A DNA stretch of 38,593 bases. Origin: a virus. The notes below the pieces were generated by a model. It was not told the origin of the DNA and ran no database searches. It saw only the letters and a program-made list of their open reading frames with translations. Positions 22,049 through 31,527 of the stretch are shown here, piece by piece. The translations under genes and the position numbers were made by a program. The DNA lies in the IMG/VR virus record IMGVR_UViG_3300036827_000358, positions 1 to 38,593 of that record. The stretch is one strand, 5' to 3'. The stretch's first letter is position 1; the number at the start of each line of letters is the position of its first letter.

Positions 22049-25000
22049 ATGGCTCAATCCCTCGGCGAACTCTTCGTCAGCCTTCGAGCGGAGACGGGCG
22101 GATTCGTTTCCGCTCTTTCCAAGGCCGCGTACTCCGCGCAGCAAGCCTCCAAGCAAATTTCCCGCGACTTCGGCGATCTGCAGCGCATCGCCAGCCAAAC
22201 TTTCGGCGCCTTCGGCGATTTCAATCCGGCGATCAGCAAGCTGACTTTCGTGCTTCAAAGCGCCGGCGGCGCCGCGGCCAGCATGATGAAGGAATTGCGC
22301 GGCGTGGGCGGAGCGCTCGGTCCGATCGCCGCGCTCGCCGCCGGCGCCGCCGCCGGCCTTACCACCATCGGGATCGCCGCGATCGGTCTGGCGGCGCATA
22401 CCGCCGAAAGCGCGGCCAAGATGCACGAGCTCGCGCAATCCACCGGCGTTCCGATAAGCGCGCTCTCCGGCCTGAGTTTTGCCGCGAAAGCGGTGGGAGT
22501 TGATGTTGAAACTTTGGCGACCGGGCTCGAGCGCATGAGCAAATCGGCCTTTGCCGCTTCCGTAGCGCCCGCCGGAGCCACAAACGCCTATACGCGCCTG
22601 GGCGTTTCCATCCGCGATACATCCGGAAACCTTCGTCCCGCGCAAGATATTTTCGCCGATCTCGCGGACAAGTTCTCAAAAATGCCCGACGGCATCGAGA
22701 AGACGGCCGCGGCGATGCAGATCTTCGGCCGAGGCGGCGCCGCGCTGATCCCGGTGCTCAACGAGGGCAAAGCGCGCATCGCCGATTTCCTGGATTACGC
22801 CTCTCGAGTGGGAGCGATTCTCACCGGGCCGGCCGGCGAGGCTGCTCACGAATTCGAAATGAATCTGGCGAAAGTCTCGATCGCCGTGGATGGAGTCGAG
22901 AATCGCCTGATGGTCGCGCTTTTGCCGGCCCTCACGAATCTGGTCGAGCGCCTGGCGGATACTCCCGGACAGATGAATGCCCTCGTCGATACGGCCGTGA
23001 CTTTGGCAAAGGCTCTGATGAACGCGGCCGACGCTGCCATCTTCGCCGGCCGGACGATCGCCGCGTTCTGGGAGGCGACGGGCAAGGGAGGATGGTCGAA
23101 GCCCTGGGAAGCCTTCTCGACGGATACCTGGAAGAAATTTGCCGATGACGTCCGCGCGGCGAAGGCGGACATGGAGAAATTCGACGCGAATAACGTCCCG
23201 CCGGCAGCGACCCTGAAACCCGGAGACGCGACGGATTGGATGCTGCGCAATATGAAGGGGAAGGGAACGGGCGCCCCAGGAGCTCCGGGTGCCTCCGGAC
23301 GTCCGGACGTCGTCTCCGAAATGGTTTCCAAGCTGCAGGCGCAAGCCGCGGCGGAGCTCGAGCTCGCGGCGGCCACGGAAAAATCCATCGCGGCGAGCAC
23401 TCTCGCGAAGGCCGCGGCCGAAGCGGAAACTAAAATCGCCGAGACTCGCGCGCATCTGCTCGAGCAGGAAAAGGATCTTCGCGCGCAGCTCGCCGATGCG
23501 CAGCGTGATGAGGCTGCCGGCGTGGGCAGCGCGAGCGTGACGGGCGCGGGCGGTCCGGGCGTGCGCGCCGAAAAGCTCAAGGGCGAAATCGCCGGCGTGC
23601 AGCGCATGCTCGCGGAGCTGCAGAAAGACACTCCGCAAATTAAACAGCTCTACGCGGAAATCGCTTCAGGCGATTTCTTCGCAAAGACCGGCACCGAACT
23701 AAACGATTTCATCGTCAAGACCCGCGAGGAAGGCAATGCGGCGGCGGCCATGGCTAAAGCCTTCGCCCAGGGCGGCGACGCCGTCCAAAAAGCTTTCGAT
23801 GCGGCCAAGCTCGCGCCATTCGAGGAAAAACTGCGCACCATCAACGAGTTGATCAATAGGGAGAAAGCGGCCGGCATTCCGACTGGCACGGTTGGCACCG
23901 CTTCCCTGATTGGCAAGCTCTTCCCGAATCAGGAAGACGCACGCGATCGCATCGCAGCACAGCTCTCCGAGGCTACACAGGGAGTCGCCGACACTGAGGC
24001 CAAAAAAATAAACGAGGAGATTGGGAAGCAGACCAGGGCCCTTGCGCTAGAAGCTCAGGCATACGATCTCGTGGGCGCCGCCTCGCTAAAAAGCGCCGCA
24101 GCGCAACGCGAGGCAGCAGCGCAGGCGGCCGCCCTACGATACAGTGCGGAACATCCAGAAGCGACGCCTACTGAGCTGGGCCTCGTACGCCAAGCCGAAA
24201 ATGCCAAATTTGATGAGCAGCGGACGCAAACCATCGCGCAGGAGGCCGCGCAATTCGATCTGAATGCCTCTTACGCCCAGGAGCTCGAGAAACTGCAGGA
24301 GATCAAGGCGCTCCTCGCTTCGTCGGGGGAATCCACGCTCGCGATCGATACGAAAATCTATGAGACGCGCACCGCGCACCTGCTGGATTACCAGCGGCAA
24401 GTCTTCGACGCGCAAAACGCGGAGCTGCTCGGGAATGCGAAAATCTACGAAGCCGGCGTGCAGCTCACCGAAGAGTGGGACCGCGCCGCCCTGAGCGTGG
24501 GAACCATGGGCGAGAAATTCCGCGCGCTCGTGAATCAGATCCAGATCGAGGGCGCCACCTTTGGCGCGAAGATCTTCGAGACCTTTCAAAAGGGCCTCGA
24601 CGATGTTTCGGGGCAAATCGCGAAATTCGTGGTCACGGGCCGATCGAGCTTCCGCAGCCTGCTCGAGGGAATCACCGAGGAGCTGCTGAAGGCGCAAATC
24701 CAGTGGGGCTTCTCGAAGATCTTCCAGGGCTTCTTTGGGCCGCCTGGCGCGCGCGGCGGCACCGCCACCAATAACGCCCCGGGTGGTACACCAGGGACCT
24801 TCGCCGGACCGCTGGGCATCGGCGGCTCCCTGGGCGGAATCTTTGGGCTTGGCGGAAAGTCTGGCGGCGGTCCAGGCGCCGGCGGTCCAAACGGATCGTC
24901 CGGCTCGCCCTTCTACGTCATCATGACCGATTCCAGTGGCAATCCCTTTGGTGCGGGCAATGCGCTTCCAGTGGGCCCGGATAGCAGCTCGGGCGGAGGC

Positions 25001-25579
25001 GGAGGCCTCTTTGGCTCACTGGACAGCGGCGGCGGCGACACGAGCACCGGCGACACGAGTGGCGGCGGGGGCGGAGGTCTCGGCGGCTTCATGTCGCAAA
25101 TCTCCGGGGTGTTCTCGAAGGTCTTCAGCACCATATCGAGCGTGATCGGATCGATCGTGAGCTCGATCGGGTCGCTGGTCTCGACCGTCGGCGGCGGTAT
25201 CGCCAGCTTTTTCGGGGGATTCCTGGCCGGCGGAGGAGACGCGACCCCAGGACGCGCCTACGTGGTGGGCGAAAAGGGTCCGGAAATTTTCATGCCGGGC
25301 CAGGCTGGCCACGTGATTCCTTCTCTCCGCGGATTCCGCGCCGCGGGCGGATCGGTCCTCGCCAACAGTTCATACCTTGTGGGCGAAAATGGTCCCGAAG
25401 CTTTCATGCCGGATTCGGCTCCGGCCGCCAGCTCTTCGCGCGGCGCCGGGGGCGGCGGAGATTTCCATCTCCACCTGCACGGGGTGCAGGACGCCGATTC
25501 ATTAAACCGATCGAAGGCGCAGATCTACTCGGACATGCAGCAGCAGTGGGCCCAGGCGCACTACCGGAACCGCGGCTAA
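22049..25579 (+). CDS. Tape measure protein
   Basis: 1176 residues, the largest gene. The ATG follows an A-rich leader without a clear Shine-Dalgarno. The N-terminus is helical with a hydrophobic stretch at about 91-116. TGVPISALSGLSFAAKAVGV (about 140-159) and the following MPDGIEKTAAAMQIFGRGGAAL are typical of tape measures. Central coiled coils follow, then glycine-rich linkers (about 895-1010). The C-terminus has two copies of VGExGPExFMP (about 1070-1083 and 1111-1123), known from lambda-type tape measure ends. At roughly 0.15 nm per residue a tail near 175 nm is expected. It sets tail length and is ejected with DNA. Confidence 0.95.
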   Translation: MAQSLGELFVSLRAETGGFVSALSKAAYSAQQASKQISRDFGDLQRIASQTFGAFGDFNPAISKLTFVLQSAGGAAASMMKELRGVGGALGPIAALAAGAAAGLTTIGIAAIGLAAHTAESAAKMHELAQSTGVPISALSGLSFAAKAVGVDVETLATGLERMSKSAFAASVAPAGATNAYTRLGVSIRDTSGNLRPAQDIFADLADKFSKMPDGIEKTAAAMQIFGRGGAALIPVLNEGKARIADFLDYASRVGAILTGPAGEAAHEFEMNLAKVSIAVDGVENRLMVALLPALTNLVERLADTPGQMNALVDTAVTLAKALMNAADAAIFAGRTIAAFWEATGKGGWSKPWEAFSTDTWKKFADDVRAAKADMEKFDANNVPPAATLKPGDATDWMLRNMKGKGTGAPGAPGASGRPDVVSEMVSKLQAQAAAELELAAATEKSIAASTLAKAAAEAETKIAETRAHLLEQEKDLRAQLADAQRDEAAGVGSASVTGAGGPGVRAEKLKGEIAGVQRMLAELQKDTPQIKQLYAEIASGDFFAKTGTELNDFIVKTREEGNAAAAMAKAFAQGGDAVQKAFDAAKLAPFEEKLRTINELINREKAAGIPTGTVGTASLIGKLFPNQEDARDRIAAQLSEATQGVADTEAKKINEEIGKQTRALALEAQAYDLVGAASLKSAAAQREAAAQAAALRYSAEHPEATPTELGLVRQAENAKFDEQRTQTIAQEAAQFDLNASYAQELEKLQEIKALLASSGESTLAIDTKIYETRTAHLLDYQRQVFDAQNAELLGNAKIYEAGVQLTEEWDRAALSVGTMGEKFRALVNQIQIEGATFGAKIFETFQKGLDDVSGQIAKFVVTGRSSFRSLLEGITEELLKAQIQWGFSKIFQGFFGPPGARGGTATNNAPGGTPGTFAGPLGIGGSLGGIFGLGGKSGGGPGAGGPNGSSGSPFYVIMTDSSGNPFGAGNALPVGPDSSSGGGGGLFGSLDSGGGDTSTGDTSGGGGGGLGGFMSQISGVFSKVFSTISSVIGSIVSSIGSLVSTVGGGIASFFGGFLAGGGDATPGRAYVVGEKGPEIFMPGQAGHVIPSLRGFRAAGGSVLANSSYLVGENGPEAFMPDSAPAASSSRGAGGGGDFHLHLHGVQDADSLNRSKAQIYSDMQQQWAQAHYRNRG

Positions 25580-26311
25580 ATGCTCGATATCGAATTCCCC
25601 CGCACCATTTCCTACAAGGCCGTGGGAGGGCCGGCATTCTCGACCGTCGTCAACACCGGCCTTTCGGGCGCCGAGCAGCGCAATCAAAATTGGCAATTCT
25701 CGCGCGGCAAGTGGCGCGTCTCGCTGCAGACTCCGCCCGCGTTCGAGGCAAAGCGCCAACAGTTCATCGATTTGCTGATCGCGTTTTTTCTCAACGTCGC
25801 CGGCAAGGCCAATGCCTTCCGGCTCTACGATCATCTCGATAACGGCCCGCTGCTGAACGCGCCCATGGCCGTGGTGCCGGGCACTTCAAATCTTCAATGG
25901 CAGCTTCAGCGGCCGCGCACGCTGGCCGGCTACACCTACTATCAGGCGATCACCAAGCCGATTGTCAGCTACACGCTGCAGGATCAAGACGGCAACAATT
26001 CGGGCGGCGTGGCGATCGTCGATTACCAGGGGCACATTCTGCCGAATACGCTCGTTTCGATCTTGAACGGCAACCTGGCTGCTCTGCCAGGCCCTGGAAC
26101 CTGGGTCCTCGACGCCACCACGGGAATCGCGACTCTCGCCGTAGCGCCCTCGGTCACCCCGCCGCTCGCCAGTTTTCGATATCACTACCCGGTCCGGTTC
26201 GATGTGGATGAGCTCCCGCTGCAGGCAGAGCCTTCAGCAATCGGCGCGGGCCGGCCGGTGATCAGCCTGAATTCCGTTCCACTGATCGAAGTGCCGCCGC
26301 CGAACTTTTAA
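25580..26311 (+). CDS. DUF2460 family distal tail protein
   Basis: 243 residues, starting one base after the tape measure stop. FPRTISYKAVGGPAFSTVV (about 6-24), then the segment QNWQFSRGKWRVSL and a C-terminal VRFDVDELPLQ are the markers of DUF2460 (TIGR02217), the first of the distal tail or hub genes in the set DUF2460-DUF2163-NlpC-tip. It is probably the counterpart of the distal tail hub that attaches the baseplate to the tube. Confidence 0.92.
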   Translation: MLDIEFPRTISYKAVGGPAFSTVVNTGLSGAEQRNQNWQFSRGKWRVSLQTPPAFEAKRQQFIDLLIAFFLNVAGKANAFRLYDHLDNGPLLNAPMAVVPGTSNLQWQLQRPRTLAGYTYYQAITKPIVSYTLQDQDGNNSGGVAIVDYQGHILPNTLVSILNGNLAALPGPGTWVLDATTGIATLAVAPSVTPPLASFRYHYPVRFDVDELPLQAEPSAIGAGRPVISLNSVPLIEVPPPNF

Positions 26312-26315
26312 CGGT

Positions 26316-26363
26316 ATGAGCCTGAAATATATCCTCGGCGATATATCCTTTCAGAATCTATGA
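26316..26363 (+). other. Possible 15-codon leader ORF with direct repeat ATATATCCT
   Basis: A 15-codon ORF (MSLKYILGDISFQNL) starts at 26316 and its stop overlaps the ATG at 26360 as ATGA. It contains ATATATCCT twice, 14 bases apart, in an AT-rich patch. It could be a leader peptide, a binding site or chance. Confidence 0.25.
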
Positions 26364-26569
26364 ACCTGCCGCCCCGCGCGCTTCAGGCGCTCGTCGATCT
26401 GAAGGGTGAATTGCTCGCTTCCTCTTTCGCCTCAAATGAGCAAGAAAAATCGGAATCCACTGGAATTCGCGCCGAGCCCGAGCGCAGAACCCCGGAACGC
26501 CGGATGCGCCATGCGCGGCAGCGCAGCGTGAAATTTCAGCGCATGTGCCAGCTCCGGCATCACTTTTAA
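26360..26569 (+). CDS. Small basic hypothetical protein
   Basis: 69 residues, ATG without a clear ribosome site, preceded by the small leader ORF. A short helix (LPPRALQALVDLKGELLASS) leads into a charged, arginine- and glutamate-rich tail. It fills the gap between the DUF2460 and DUF2163 genes, which are normally adjacent. It could be a recent insertion or non-coding. Confidence 0.4.
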   Translation: MNLPPRALQALVDLKGELLASSFASNEQEKSESTGIRAEPERRTPERRMRHARQRSVKFQRMCQLRHHF

Positions 26570-26578
26570 CCTTGCCCC

Positions 26579-27559
26579 GTGAAAACGGCCTCAACCGCTC
26601 TTAAAGCTCACCTGCAGGGCAATCCCACCACTGTCGCGTTTCTTTGGAAGGTGAAGCGCGCCGACGGCGTGATCTTCGGCTTCACCAATTTCGATCGAGA
26701 TATCGCCTACGACGATCTCCTGGGAGACGGCTCGATCACCTACCTGGCGAAGACCGGCTTCATCAATACCGCGACGGCCAATAAATCGGACCTCTCCGTC
26801 GACAATTCCGAAGTCACGGCCTTCCTCGATTCGAGCGCCATCACGGCGGCGGATATTCGCGGCACGCGGTACGACGATGCGACCGTGACGATCATGGTCG
26901 TCAACTGGAACGATCTCACCATGGGCCACGCGATCCTGCGAATGGGCACGCTCGGCATCGTGAAGCTGCAGGATCCGGCGCGGGGCGTCTTCAGCGCGGA
27001 AATCCGCGGCCTCGCGGACCGGCTGCGAATCATGGTGGGCTCGAGCTTCGGCCCGCTGTGCCGCGCAGAATTCGGCAGCGGCCTGAACGGCATCGATATG
27101 AATTCGAAGTATCTCTGCCACATCGATGTGACCGCGCTGCAGCAGACCGTAGAAGTCAGCGTCGTCTACAGCCCCACAAAAATCGGAACGCCCAACTACG
27201 TAATGATGATTCCCGCAGGGCTTCCCGGCGCAGGCGGAGATCCGGTATCGGGGCACCCGGGATACGATTTTTTCAACGAGGGCTTGGTAACCTTCACCTC
27301 CGGCGTGCTCAACGGGATGAAATTCGAGATCAAGGATTACGAGGCCTCGACGGAGATGACCGATCCGCAGGTGATCGAGTTTTTCATGCCGCTGCCTTTC
27401 ACGCCGGCGCCCGGAGATACGTTCATCATCGAGCCCGGCTGCGACAAGACGCTCGGCCGCTGCCAGTTCTATAACAACGTGGTGAACTTCCGCGGCGAGC
27501 CGTTCATCCCCGGCATGGATATTTTCCTGGATTATCCCGGCGCGGGCCCGAATTCCTAA
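26579..27559 (+). CDS. DUF2163 family tail protein (with BR0599-like C-terminus)
   Basis: 326 residues from GTG. It has the DUF2163 opening: STALKAHLQGNPTTVAFLW (about 5-23), a G-FTNFDRDI and DSSAITAADI stretch, and GTRYDDATVTI. LGIVKLQDPARGVFSAEIRG is typical, as is the C-terminal cysteine pair region (C288, C295) with QFYNNVVNFRGEPFIPG. In the GTA and related phages this hub protein carries an iron-sulfur or metal site near those cysteines. It forms part of the tail tip hub. It is followed after two bases by the NlpC/P60 gene. Confidence 0.92.
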   Translation: MKTASTALKAHLQGNPTTVAFLWKVKRADGVIFGFTNFDRDIAYDDLLGDGSITYLAKTGFINTATANKSDLSVDNSEVTAFLDSSAITAADIRGTRYDDATVTIMVVNWNDLTMGHAILRMGTLGIVKLQDPARGVFSAEIRGLADRLRIMVGSSFGPLCRAEFGSGLNGIDMNSKYLCHIDVTALQQTVEVSVVYSPTKIGTPNYVMMIPAGLPGAGGDPVSGHPGYDFFNEGLVTFTSGVLNGMKFEIKDYEASTEMTDPQVIEFFMPLPFTPAPGDTFIIEPGCDKTLGRCQFYNNVVNFRGEPFIPGMDIFLDYPGAGPNS

Positions 27560-27561
27560 AA

Positions 27562-28008
27562 ATGGCATCGCGAACCGATATCGTCTCCGCCGCGCGCGGC
27601 TGGCTCGGCACTCCCTTTCGCCATCAGGGCCGCGTGAAGGGCCTGGGGCTTGATTGCGTGGGCCTGCCGATCATGGTGGCGCACGAGCTGGGCATCACGG
27701 CGAAAGATGGCCATGCGGTAGCGCCGATGGAATATTGCGATTATCCCGAGCAGCCCGTCGACGGCCGCGTGCTGCGGATCTGCCAGGAGCTGATGATCGA
27801 GACTTCGAAGCCCGCGCAGCCCGGCGATGTGCTCTGCTTTCGCGTCCCTTCGGTGCCCTGCCACGTTGCGATCGTCAGCGATTTATCGATCGCGTATCTC
27901 GGGATCATTCACGTGAATCGCTTCATCGGCCGCGTGGTGGAGCATCGCCTGGATCAAAAGTGGCGGCGCCGCATCGCGGCAGGATTCAACTTCGCCGGCG
28001 TTCTCTAA
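27562..28008 (+). CDS. NlpC/P60-type tail-tip peptidase
   Basis: 148 residues. The ATG has only an A-rich leader. RTDIVSAARGWLGTPFRHQG (4-23), then the catalytic GLDCVGL with C32, PGDVLCF (about 88-93), and PCHVAIV with H101, followed by GIIHVNR (H117) as a third candidate residue. This is the Cys/His peptidase used by tail tips to cut cell-wall peptides during DNA entry, as in the Rhodobacter-type GTA set. It lies between DUF2163 and the tip gene. It is the only clear wall-cutting enzyme in the window. Confidence 0.92.
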   Translation: MASRTDIVSAARGWLGTPFRHQGRVKGLGLDCVGLPIMVAHELGITAKDGHAVAPMEYCDYPEQPVDGRVLRICQELMIETSKPAQPGDVLCFRVPSVPCHVAIVSDLSIAYLGIIHVNRFIGRVVEHRLDQKWRRRIAAGFNFAGVL

Positions 28009-28020
28009 AAGAAAACCCAA

Positions 28021-31000
28021 ATGGCAATGATCGTGATTGGCGCGGTGGCCGTGGCCGCCGAAGTCAGCATGACCATCTACCAGCTTCTGAACCGCCCGAA
28101 GGCCAGGCCTCCGGTGCAGGACCTGCAAATTGCGAATGCCACCGAGGGCGCGCCGATCCCCTTCGGCTACGGCCTCGGAAGGATTGCCGGCAATCTGATC
28201 TGGACGAAGGGTCTGCGCTATCAGATCAAAAAAATTGGCGGCTCGATTTTCGGCGGCGGCGTGAAGACGTACATCTACTACGCCGATTTCGCCTTTGCAT
28301 TTTGCGAGGGGCCGGCGGAAGTTCTGCGGCTTTGGGGCGATTCAAAGCTGATCTGGACCTCGGCGACCGCGATCGCCGAATTCCCGCCCGAGGATTTCCC
28401 CGAATGGGATTCCACGGTCCTCTACAACATCGGCGATATCGTCACCTACCAAAATCTGGTCTGGCAATCGACGAACGAAAGCACCAACGTGGCGCCGGGC
28501 ACTCTCGATCCGGTCACGGGCCTAGCCGACTGGGTGCAGATGGGATCCACGCCCGAGTGGCTTTTCACGCAGCAATACAATCCCGGCGACGTGGTGACCT
28601 TCGAGGGTCAAATTTACGTCGCTCTTATCGCCAACATCGACGTGCCGCCCAGCTCGAGCCATGGCCCCAATGGCGATTGGAACGAGCTGAGCAACTACTA
28701 TCCGACGCCCACGAGTTATCCGGGCGACGAGAACCAGCTTCCCGATCCAACCATCCAGGGGAACGAGGGCGTTTCTTCCACTCCCGCGTTTCGCGGGCTC
28801 TGCTACACCGTCTTCGAGAATTTTCCGCTCGCGAATTTCGGAAACCGCATACCGTCGATCCGCGCGGAAGTGCGCATTAAGAATGCTCCCGCGAAGCAAA
28901 TAATCGACCTGATCGCGCAACCGCCGACCAGCCCGCTCGAAAATCCGCTTACCGAAGGTTTTCCGCGGAACAACGTGGCCGGCGATTACTTGATCGCCTT
29001 CGCGCGCACGCGGCCTGACAGCCAGCCGGCCGGAGGGTGGGATCCGGGCGCTATTTCCGATAGCGCCGGAAACACGTGGAACCTGGTGGGCTCGGGAAAT
29101 TCGGCATACGCCTGGTGGGCCCGCGCGGTGGGCGCCGATTCGGATCTCGTAACCTTCGCGAGTACCGGAGGCACGGGATTTCCCTACGATGGCGATCTCT
29201 ATTTGATTTCGCTCGGAACCATCTACCAGGAGTGGGCGGATCCGCATCAATTCGCCGGCCTCTACGCGGTGGGCACTATCGTTACCTACAAGAATCATTT
29301 GTATCAGGCCCTCACCAATATCGCGGGCTCGGGGAATCAGGGAGCTCCGGCGAGCTGGGTCCGATCGTCCACAATTCCGCCCGACGCGCCCAGCCTTTGG
29401 AATCCGATCCTCGATAATTTCGACGCCACTTTCTACAGCGGGTTTGCGAGCGGCTCCTCGGCCGGATCCGGCACGGTCACCGCCGGGCCGTACAGCGTCA
29501 CGTTTAGCACCACGGCTACTGCCTGGACCGCATATTTCTTCGTTCTGGTGGGCCCCGATCCGAGCGCGCCGCCGCGCAAAATCCTAATCATCAATTATGA
29601 CGACGGACTGCTTCGCGCCGTCACCATGCCCGACGGCTGGACGAAGGCTTTCCCGGATTACCAGGCTGGCGGATCGATCGTCTTCACGGAAAGCGACGAC
29701 GTGCTTCTTGCGGACGTGGTTGCGGACGTCACCCTGCGCACCGGTCTCGATTCGGGCGACGTCGATACGTCGCTTTTGACCGCGGCCAATGTGCAGCCGA
29801 GCAACGTGGTGGAAGGCTATATCGTCTCGCGGCCCACGCGCGCGGCCGAGATCATGAAGGTTTTGATGCAGGCCTATTTTTTCGATGGCTGCGAATCTTC
29901 CGGCCTGTTGCGCTTCGTCCCGCGCGGCTTGCCCGCGGCGCTCACGATCGCCGAGGGCGAGCTCGGGCTCATCGCCGACAAGGCGGAAGTGAAGCCGGAA
30001 GAAATCGGCCAGGAGCTCGATCTCCCTCAGTCCGTGCAAATCCAATTCAACGATCTCGGCCTGGCCTTCCAGCAGGGGAAGCAGCAGAAGGAACGGTCGA
30101 CGCGGGCGATTCAGACGAAGCAGGAAACAATCGTGCAGATGCCGATGACGATGGACGACGTGTGGGCGCGCCAGGTAGCCGAAAAAATACTGTGGACCTC
30201 CTGGATCGAGCGGCTTTCCTACGCTTTCAATCTGTGGCGCGCGTACTATTTGCTCCTCGATCCCACCGATGTGATCGATTTCGATTATGACAGCCAGGTG
30301 ATCACGGCGCGGATTACCGAAAACACGATCGGGCAGGGCCTCACATCGGCGCAAAAAGCGCTGCGCGAAAGCGCCTCCGCCTACACGGCATCAGACGCCC
30401 AGGGCGGCGGCAACCTGGGATTCACTCCCTCGCCGGTGCCCATTCTGGCGCCCACGCTCTTGATGCTTTTTGATATTCCGCTGCTGCGCGATTCCGATTC
30501 CAACCCCGGCAACACGGGGTATTACGCCGCGCTGACTTCGGCCCTTCCGGGCTGGCCGGGCGCGGAACTCGACCGCTCGCTCGATGACTCCGAATTTGAT
30601 CCCGTCGATAGCTCGGGTTCTCCGGTGGATTATGGCTTCACGACGAACGCGCTCGCGAATCCCGCCTCGCCTTTCGATTGGGACAACGTCAACACGCTGA
30701 CGGTGAAAATGTCGCAGGGAGGCCTGGCGAGCGATACCGCGGCGAACGTCCTGGCCGGCTCGAACATGCTGCTCATCGGCAACGATACGAATGGCTATGA
30801 AGTGGTTCAGTTCACCACCGCGGTCCTGAATATGGACGGCACCTACACGCTCAGCGGACTTCTGCGCGGCCGGCGCGGCACCGAATGGATGTGCGGATTC
30901 TGGGGCGATTTCTCGAACGGGCTTATGACGCACGCAATCGGCGATCGCGTGATCGTGGCCGATCCCGCCGAGCTCTTGCACGAAAAGGACAATCTCTCGG

Positions 31001-31494
31001 CGCTCAATCTGCTCTATTACTATCGCGGCGTCACCGACGGCCAGGACGTGGGCTCGGCGATCGACGTCCAGTTCACCAACACGGGCAACGATCTCAGGCC
31101 CTACGCTCCGGTGAAAGTGGGCGGCTTCTTCGATACACAGGGAAATCTAATCGTCACCTGGAACCGGCGCACCCGGATCGGCGGCGATGGCTGGGGCAAT
31201 CCGACCACCGGGCAAGAACCGCTCTCGGAAGACTCCGAGCTCTACGACGTGGAGATATTGAGCGGCTCAACCGTGGTGCGAACGGTGCGGGGATTGACAA
31301 CGCCGACCATGGTTTACACCGTGGCGATGATGACGGCCGACTTCGGCTCGCCGCCGGCATCCGTTACCGTGAACGTGTACCAGATTTCCGCGCAAGTGGG
31401 CAGGGGCTTCAAGGGCCACGGCGTCGCGCCTTCCTCCACTTACGCACCGGAAACTCTGCCGCCTTCCGGCGATTTCTACGTAAACGGCGCCTAG
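28021..31494 (+). CDS. Tail tip protein (gpJ/GTA-type TIM-barrel tip) with multiple inserted domains
   Basis: 1157 residues. Conserved pieces include GAPIPFGYGLGRIAGNLIW (about 43-61), YYADFAFAFCEGPAEVLRLW (86-105), QLPDPTIQGNEG (239-250), FRGLCYTVFENFPLANFGNR (257-276), then later GLLRFVPRG and a C-terminal fibronectin-like end. Several insertions split this core. Two Y-x-x-GD-xVxxxxxxY repeats are at about 126-173 and 179-221. A GDYLIAF beta domain is at about 320-398 and a third repeat at about 404-450. These inserts resemble carbohydrate-binding modules of the CBM5/12 type. The protein is probably the receptor-binding tip. Confidence 0.9.
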   Translation: MAMIVIGAVAVAAEVSMTIYQLLNRPKARPPVQDLQIANATEGAPIPFGYGLGRIAGNLIWTKGLRYQIKKIGGSIFGGGVKTYIYYADFAFAFCEGPAEVLRLWGDSKLIWTSATAIAEFPPEDFPEWDSTVLYNIGDIVTYQNLVWQSTNESTNVAPGTLDPVTGLADWVQMGSTPEWLFTQQYNPGDVVTFEGQIYVALIANIDVPPSSSHGPNGDWNELSNYYPTPTSYPGDENQLPDPTIQGNEGVSSTPAFRGLCYTVFENFPLANFGNRIPSIRAEVRIKNAPAKQIIDLIAQPPTSPLENPLTEGFPRNNVAGDYLIAFARTRPDSQPAGGWDPGAISDSAGNTWNLVGSGNSAYAWWARAVGADSDLVTFASTGGTGFPYDGDLYLISLGTIYQEWADPHQFAGLYAVGTIVTYKNHLYQALTNIAGSGNQGAPASWVRSSTIPPDAPSLWNPILDNFDATFYSGFASGSSAGSGTVTAGPYSVTFSTTATAWTAYFFVLVGPDPSAPPRKILIINYDDGLLRAVTMPDGWTKAFPDYQAGGSIVFTESDDVLLADVVADVTLRTGLDSGDVDTSLLTAANVQPSNVVEGYIVSRPTRAAEIMKVLMQAYFFDGCESSGLLRFVPRGLPAALTIAEGELGLIADKAEVKPEEIGQELDLPQSVQIQFNDLGLAFQQGKQQKERSTRAIQTKQETIVQMPMTMDDVWARQVAEKILWTSWIERLSYAFNLWRAYYLLLDPTDVIDFDYDSQVITARITENTIGQGLTSAQKALRESASAYTASDAQGGGNLGFTPSPVPILAPTLLMLFDIPLLRDSDSNPGNTGYYAALTSALPGWPGAELDRSLDDSEFDPVDSSGSPVDYGFTTNALANPASPFDWDNVNTLTVKMSQGGLASDTAANVLAGSNMLLIGNDTNGYEVVQFTTAVLNMDGTYTLSGLLRGRRGTEWMCGFWGDFSNGLMTHAIGDRVIVADPAELLHEKDNLSALNLLYYYRGVTDGQDVGSAIDVQFTNTGNDLRPYAPVKVGGFFDTQGNLIVTWNRRTRIGGDGWGNPTTGQEPLSEDSELYDVEILSGSTVVRTVRGLTTPTMVYTVAMMTADFGSPPASVTVNVYQISAQVGRGFKGHGVAPSSTYAPETLPPSGDFYVNGA

Positions 31495-31513
31495 CGCGAT
31501 ATGGAATCGCGCT
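31493..31513 (+). promoter_or_regulatory. Hairpin between tip and fibre genes
   Basis: AGCGCGAT (31493-31500) pairs perfectly with ATCGCGCT (31506-31513) across a 5-base loop. It overlaps the last two bases of the tip stop codon. An A-rich stretch follows, not T, so termination is unlikely on this strand. Confidence 0.5.
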
Positions 31514-31527
31514 CCTAAAAAAGACTC

